From contig QNFN01000046.1 in NCBI GenBank assembly GCA_003645555.1, positions 1 through 9,296 of the forward strand: a stretch of 9,296 nt of DNA, given 5' to 3'. This document shows positions 4,737 through 9,296 of this stretch, piece by piece. Numbering within the stretch: the first letter of the stretch is position 1; the number at the start of each line of letters is the position of its first letter. The notes beneath the pieces are model-generated. The model made no database searches. It was not told where the DNA came from and was given only the letters and a program-made list of their open reading frames with translations. The stretch is from Gammaproteobacteria bacterium (GTDB taxonomy: Bacteria; Pseudomonadota; Gammaproteobacteria; QNFN01). The position numbers and the translations under genes were made by a program.

Positions 4737-6709
4737 ATGATCTTGCTGTCCACGGCCAGGCTGGCGCCAGGTTCATAATTGATCTTGGTGACCACGCCGT
4801 CGCGTTCGGCACGCAGGGTATTTTCCATCTTCATGGCCTCGAGCACGGCCAGCTCCTCGCCCGCCTTGACCACGTCGCCCACCTTGACCGCCACCGAGAC
4901 CAGCAGCCCTGGCATCGGTGACAGCAGGAATCTGGACATGTCGGACGGCACCTTCTCCGGCATGTGGTGCAGCAGCTCGGCAGCACGCTCGGTGACGATC
5001 GAGACGTCGGTCTGGGTACCGGCGTGGAACAGGCGGTAGGCCTGCATTTCGCGCTCGACCTGGACGAATACCTGCTTGCCGTTGATGGTGCCGCTGAACA
5101 GCAACTGCCCGAACTGCCAGTCGCTGCGCACCGAGTAGGCGTTGCCGGCGTACTCAACGTCGTGCCCACCCTCGGTCGCCACGACGGCGACCGGGTGGTG
5201 GTCGCCGTTCATCACCACCACCCAGCGGTTGGTCACGTGACGCTCGTGGCCGCGTAACTGGCCGTCGATCTGGGCCGCGCGGTCGCGGTATCCCCGGTGC
5301 ACGGCGGCGGCGACAGCGATGATAATCGCCGGATCGTCGTGAGGCAGGTCCTCAGGGTTAAAGCCATCGGGATACTCTTCACCGATCATGTTGGTGCTCA
5401 TGTTCCCCTCGACGAAGCGCGGGTGCACCATCAGCGCGGAGAGAAAGCTGAGATTGCTGGAGACACCGCGGATGATGAACCTGTCCAGTGCCGCGCGCAT
5501 GTGGGCGCTGGCCTCTTCCCGGTTGGCACCATAGGTGATCAGCTTGGCGATCATCGGATCGTAGAACATCGACACCTCACCACCCTCGAAGACGCCGGTG
5601 TCCACGCGCACATGCGCGTCCTCGGCCGGCGGTTGGTAGCGCACCAGGCGACCGATCGACGGCAGGAAGTTACGGAACGGATTCTCGGCGTAGACCCGGG
5701 ATTCGATGGCCCAACCGTTGATGACCACATCGTCCTGGGTAAGAGGCAACTCCTCACCGTCTGCCACGCGGATCATCATCTCCACCAGGTCGACGCCGGT
5801 GATCAATTCGGTGACCGGATGTTCAACCTGCAGTCGGGTATTCATCTCCAGGAAATAGAAGTTCTGCTCGGCGTCGACGATAAACTCGACCGTGCCGGCA
5901 GACTCGTAGTCGACCGCTTTTGCCAACACCACCGCCTGCTCACCCATCCGCTTGCGGGTGGCCGCGTCAAGAAACGGCGACGGGGCCTCCTCGATTACCT
6001 TCTGGTGACGGCGCTGCAGGGAACATTCACGCTCGTTGAGGTAGATCACATTGCCATGGCTGTCGGCCATGATCTGGATTTCGATGTGACGCGGTTCCTC
6101 GATGAACTTCTCGGCAAAAATGCGATCGTCACCGAAACTGGAGCGCGCCTCGTTGGCGGCCCGTTCGAAACCGTCCCGGCACTCCTCGTCATTGCGAGCG
6201 ACACGCATGCCCTTGCCACCACCACCGGCGGTCGCCTTGAGCATGACCGGGTAACCGATGCCGTTGGCAACCTCCACGGCGTGCTCGCCATCGCGCAGCA
6301 CGTCGGTATAGCCGGGGATGGTATTGACCCCGGCCTCATCGGCCAGTTTCTTGGAGGTGATCTTGTCACCCATCGCCTCGATGGCCCGGGTCTTGGGACC
6401 GATAAAGGCGATGCCCTCTTTGGCCAGCGCCTCGCAGAATTCTGAATTCTCGGAAAGAAATCCATAACCCGGATGGACCGCCTGGGCACCGGTATCGAGG
6501 CAGGCCTGCAGGATTTTCTCTTTCAGAAGGTAGCTCTGCGCCGAGGGCGGCGGACCGATGTGCACGGCCTCGTCAGCCAGTTGCACGTGCAGCGCATCTC
6601 GGTCGGCGTCGGAGTAGACGGCCACGGTCTTGATGCCCATCTTGCGCGCCGACTTGATGACACGGCAGGCGATTTCACCGCGGTTTGCGATCAGGATTTT
6701 ATCGAACAC
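4724..6709 (-). CDS. pccA: Propionyl/acetyl-CoA carboxylase alpha subunit (biotin carboxylase plus biotin carrier)
   Basis: This 661-residue protein carboxylates its own biotin with ATP and bicarbonate and presents carboxybiotin to the beta subunit. The biotin carboxylase domain covers about 1-447: MFDKILIANRGEIACR at the N-terminus, the ATP-grasp glycine loop GGGGKG (162-167), ERECSLQRRHQKVIEE (227-241) and EMNTRLQVEHPVTE (288-301). A linker/beta-barrel domain covers about 480-575. The biotin carrier domain is about 592-661, with SPMPG (597-601) and EAMKM (624-628), the biotinylated residue being Lys627. The fused carrier domain and the adjacent beta subunit gene separate it from plain AccC. 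Preference for propionyl-CoA is inferred from the mutase, MeaB and epimerase neighbours; methylcrotonyl- or acetyl-CoA carboxylase subunits look alike. The GTG start is supported by AGAGGGA 7 nt upstream and by the strongly conserved N-terminus. Its stop overlaps meaB. Confidence 0.93.
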   Translation of the reverse strand: MFDKILIANRGEIACRVIKSARKMGIKTVAVYSDADRDALHVQLADEAVHIGPPPSAQSYLLKEKILQACLDTGAQAVHPGYGFLSENSEFCEALAKEGIAFIGPKTRAIEAMGDKITSKKLADEAGVNTIPGYTDVLRDGEHAVEVANGIGYPVMLKATAGGGGKGMRVARNDEECRDGFERAANEARSSFGDDRIFAEKFIEEPRHIEIQIMADSHGNVIYLNERECSLQRRHQKVIEEAPSPFLDAATRKRMGEQAVVLAKAVDYESAGTVEFIVDAEQNFYFLEMNTRLQVEHPVTELITGVDLVEMMIRVADGEELPLTQDDVVINGWAIESRVYAENPFRNFLPSIGRLVRYQPPAEDAHVRVDTGVFEGGEVSMFYDPMIAKLITYGANREEASAHMRAALDRFIIRGVSSNLSFLSALMVHPRFVEGNMSTNMIGEEYPDGFNPEDLPHDDPAIIIAVAAAVHRGYRDRAAQIDGQLRGHERHVTNRWVVVMNGDHHPVAVVATEGGHDVEYAGNAYSVRSDWQFGQLLFSGTINGKQVFVQVEREMQAYRLFHAGTQTDVSIVTERAAELLHHMPEKVPSDMSRFLLSPMPGLLVSVAVKVGDVVKAGEELAVLEAMKMENTLRAERDGVVTKINYEPGASLAVDSKIMEFE

Positions 6710-6844
6710 TTTTCTGTCCCTCTGCGGTGCAGGGATGGAGCGCCATTTGCGATGGCATCAGCCAGTGAAAACGGAGGCCAGCCGATACGGCGCCTGGCAC
6801 TGCCGTGCCCGGAGCCGTCCGGGCCGGGCTTGTCCCGGGTTTCA
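6710..6844 (-). other. Structured 135-bp spacer between the carboxylase beta and alpha genes
   Basis: Two subunit genes of one enzyme are separated by an unusually long spacer with three small palindromes: CCGGG-CTTGT-CCCGG (6824-6838, starting 6 bp past the beta-subunit stop), GGCAC-TGCC-GTGCC (6796-6809) and GCCAT-TTGCG-ATGGC (6742-6756). No T-run follows any of them, and no gene is seen. A ribosome binding site AGAGGGA (6717-6723) precedes the alpha-subunit GTG. The hairpins could mark an mRNA processing or stability site, or be decayed repeats. Confidence 0.5.
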
Positions 6845-8377
<1,533 letters not shown>

Positions 8378-8383
8378 TCCCAA

Positions 8384-8390
8384 TCCCCTT
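8384..8390 (-). promoter_or_regulatory. Ribosome binding site deciding the pccB start
   Basis: The minus strand reads AAGGGGA here, 6 nt before the ATG at 8377-8375. The upstream in-frame TTG at 8401 has no such site and would place this ribosome binding site inside the coding region. Confidence 0.65.
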
Positions 8391-8441
8391 TCGCGCCCCA
8401 AACATGCCGCAATCTATAGCTTCGACAGTTAGCTGGCCCCA

Positions 8442-8497
8442 TGTAGGTCGGGCTTTAGCCCGACGCAGACCGTTGTCGGGCTGAAGCCCGACCTACA
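8442..8497. repeat. REP-like inverted pair between the mutase and pccB genes
   Basis: A plus-strand unit at 8442-8464 (TGTAGGTCGGGCTTTAGCCC type) and an inverted unit at 8474-8497 (ending GCCCGACCTACA) are separated by nine bases. Each unit is a palindrome in itself, and the two also pair with each other. The pair begins 30 bp past the mutase stop codon at 8528 and lies 64 bp before the pccB ATG. It is the third occurrence of this family in the window. Confidence 0.88.
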
Positions 8498-8527
8498 ACA
8501 ATCAATTTCAAGACTTGCAAATCTGCC

Positions 8528-9296
8528 TCACGCGGCCGGCTGGCGATTCCGGATGATCTCTAGAACTTCATGGGCGGCCAGCAGGATGTTGGTGCCCGGT
8601 CCGTAGACGGCGGCGACACCAAATCCGAGCATTTCATCGTAGTCCTGCGGTGGAATGACACCACCACAAACGACAATAATCTCCTCCGCCCCTTCTTTTT
8701 TCAGCCCCTCGATGACCTGTGGAACCAGGGTCTTGTGTCCCGCGGCCTGGGAGGAGATGCCGATCACGTGGACATCGTTCTCGATGGCCTCGCGCACGGC
8801 CTCTTCCGGGGTCTGGAACAGCGGCCCGATGTCGACATCGAAACCGATATCGGCGAACGCGGTGGCGATCACCTTGGCGCCGCGGTCATGGCCATCCTGG
8901 CCGAGCTTGCAGACCAGCATGCGCGGCCGGCGCCCCTCGTCCTCGGCAAACTTTTGCACCTCCTGCTGGATGGCGGCGAATCCGTCATCGCCCTCGTACG
9001 CGGAACCGTAGACACCCGCGATGGAGTGGGAGACGGCCCGGTGGCGGCTGAAGATCTTCTCCAGTGCGTCGGAGATTTCCCCGACGGTGGCCCGTGCCCG
9101 GGCCGCATCGATGGCCAGCGCCAGCAGGTTGCCGGTCCCGGTTTCCGCGGCGTCGGTCAGGGCCTCCAGGCTTCTGTTGTGCTCAGCCTCGTCCCGGCTG
9201 CCGCGTACTTCTTCGAGGCGCCGGACCTGCGCCTCGCGCACGGCCGTGTTGTCGATATCCAGGATGTCGACGGAGGGCTCTTGCTCCAACTGATAC
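8528..9296 (-). CDS. scpA: Methylmalonyl-CoA mutase, C-terminal part with the B12-binding domain (5' end outside window)
   Basis: The frame is open to the right edge and ends at TGA 8530-8528, giving about 255 residues of an enzyme normally near 720. The mutase rearranges (R)-methylmalonyl-CoA to succinyl-CoA with adenosylcobalamin. The visible part starts with the end of the catalytic barrel and linker ([16 protein letters not shown], then [14 protein letters not shown]). The cobalamin-binding Rossmann-like domain follows from about visible residue 121, with the base-off motif DGHDRG, whose His coordinates cobalt, then GISSQAAGH and [14 protein letters not shown]. The part seen matches the large (catalytic) subunit or homodimeric type and shows no missing key residue. 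A related B12 mutase such as isobutyryl- or ethylmalonyl-CoA mutase is possible, but pccA, pccB, meaB and an epimerase next to it make methylmalonyl-CoA the likely substrate. The symbol scpA (also mcmA, mutB) is one of several in use. Confidence 0.93.
   Translation of the reverse strand, partial: YQLEQEPSVDILDIDNTAVREAQVRRLEEVRGSRDEAEHNRSLEALTDAAETGTGNLLALAIDAARARATVGEISDALEKIFSRHRAVSHSIAGVYGSAYEGDDGFAAIQQEVQKFAEDEGRRPRMLVCKLGQDGHDRGAKVIATAFADIGFDVDIGPLFQTPEEAVREAIENDVHVIGISSQAAGHKTLVPQVIEGLKKEGAEEIIVVCGGVIPPQDYDEMLGFGVAAVYGPGTNILLAAHEVLEIIRNRQPAA

Noticed and set aside
8378..8401. TTG at 8401-8399 as the start of pccB
   Set aside because: It would put the AAGGGGA ribosome binding site inside the gene and add eight residues (GRERGLG) not typical of PccB.

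Overview
The window is GC-rich chromosomal DNA. Its gene content and its dispersed palindromic repeats (the TGTAGGTCGGGCTTCAGCC type) fit a gammaproteobacterium. That placement is inferred from general resemblance, not from a marker gene.

Most of it (about 3.1 kb to the right edge, all on the minus strand) is a B12-dependent methylmalonyl-CoA module. In transcription order it holds the C-terminal part of methylmalonyl-CoA mutase (running off the right edge), the carboxyltransferase (beta) subunit of propionyl-CoA carboxylase, its biotin carboxylase/biotin carrier (alpha) subunit, the mutase-protecting GTPase MeaB (start overlapping the alpha-subunit stop), and a VOC-fold protein that is the likely methylmalonyl-CoA epimerase. 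Together these convert propionyl-CoA to (S)-methylmalonyl-CoA, then (R)-methylmalonyl-CoA, then succinyl-CoA. A stand-alone malonyl-CoA:ACP transacylase (FabD-like) follows on the same strand after a 0.5-kb repeat-rich gap. It retains the catalytic Ser and His and has malonyl-type motifs, but its C-terminal part looks unusual.

The left 1.6 kb is on the plus strand. It holds the 3' end of a small membrane protein (DUF4345-like), a 358-bp stretch without a recognisable gene, and a periplasmic phosphate-type substrate-binding protein gene. That gene is broken right after its signal peptide by a roughly 140-bp non-autonomous element (MITE-like) with 16-bp inverted ends, flanked on both sides by CTAG. 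Removing the element and one CTAG restores the frame, but leaves a TAG codon where the family normally has the second Ser of its GSST loop.

The intergenic spaces of the module carry two repeat families. The first is REP-like inverted pairs placed 24 to 34 bp downstream of three separate stop codons (mutase, MeaB, epimerase). The second is a degenerate array of three 44-bp units at a period of about 100 to 108 bp between the epimerase and fabD-like genes. No RNA gene, CRISPR array, phage gene or defence system was recognised. The most interesting items are the MITE insertion with its nonsense target codon, the repeat architecture, the Gln-for-His change in the epimerase metal site, and the divergent FabD homologue.
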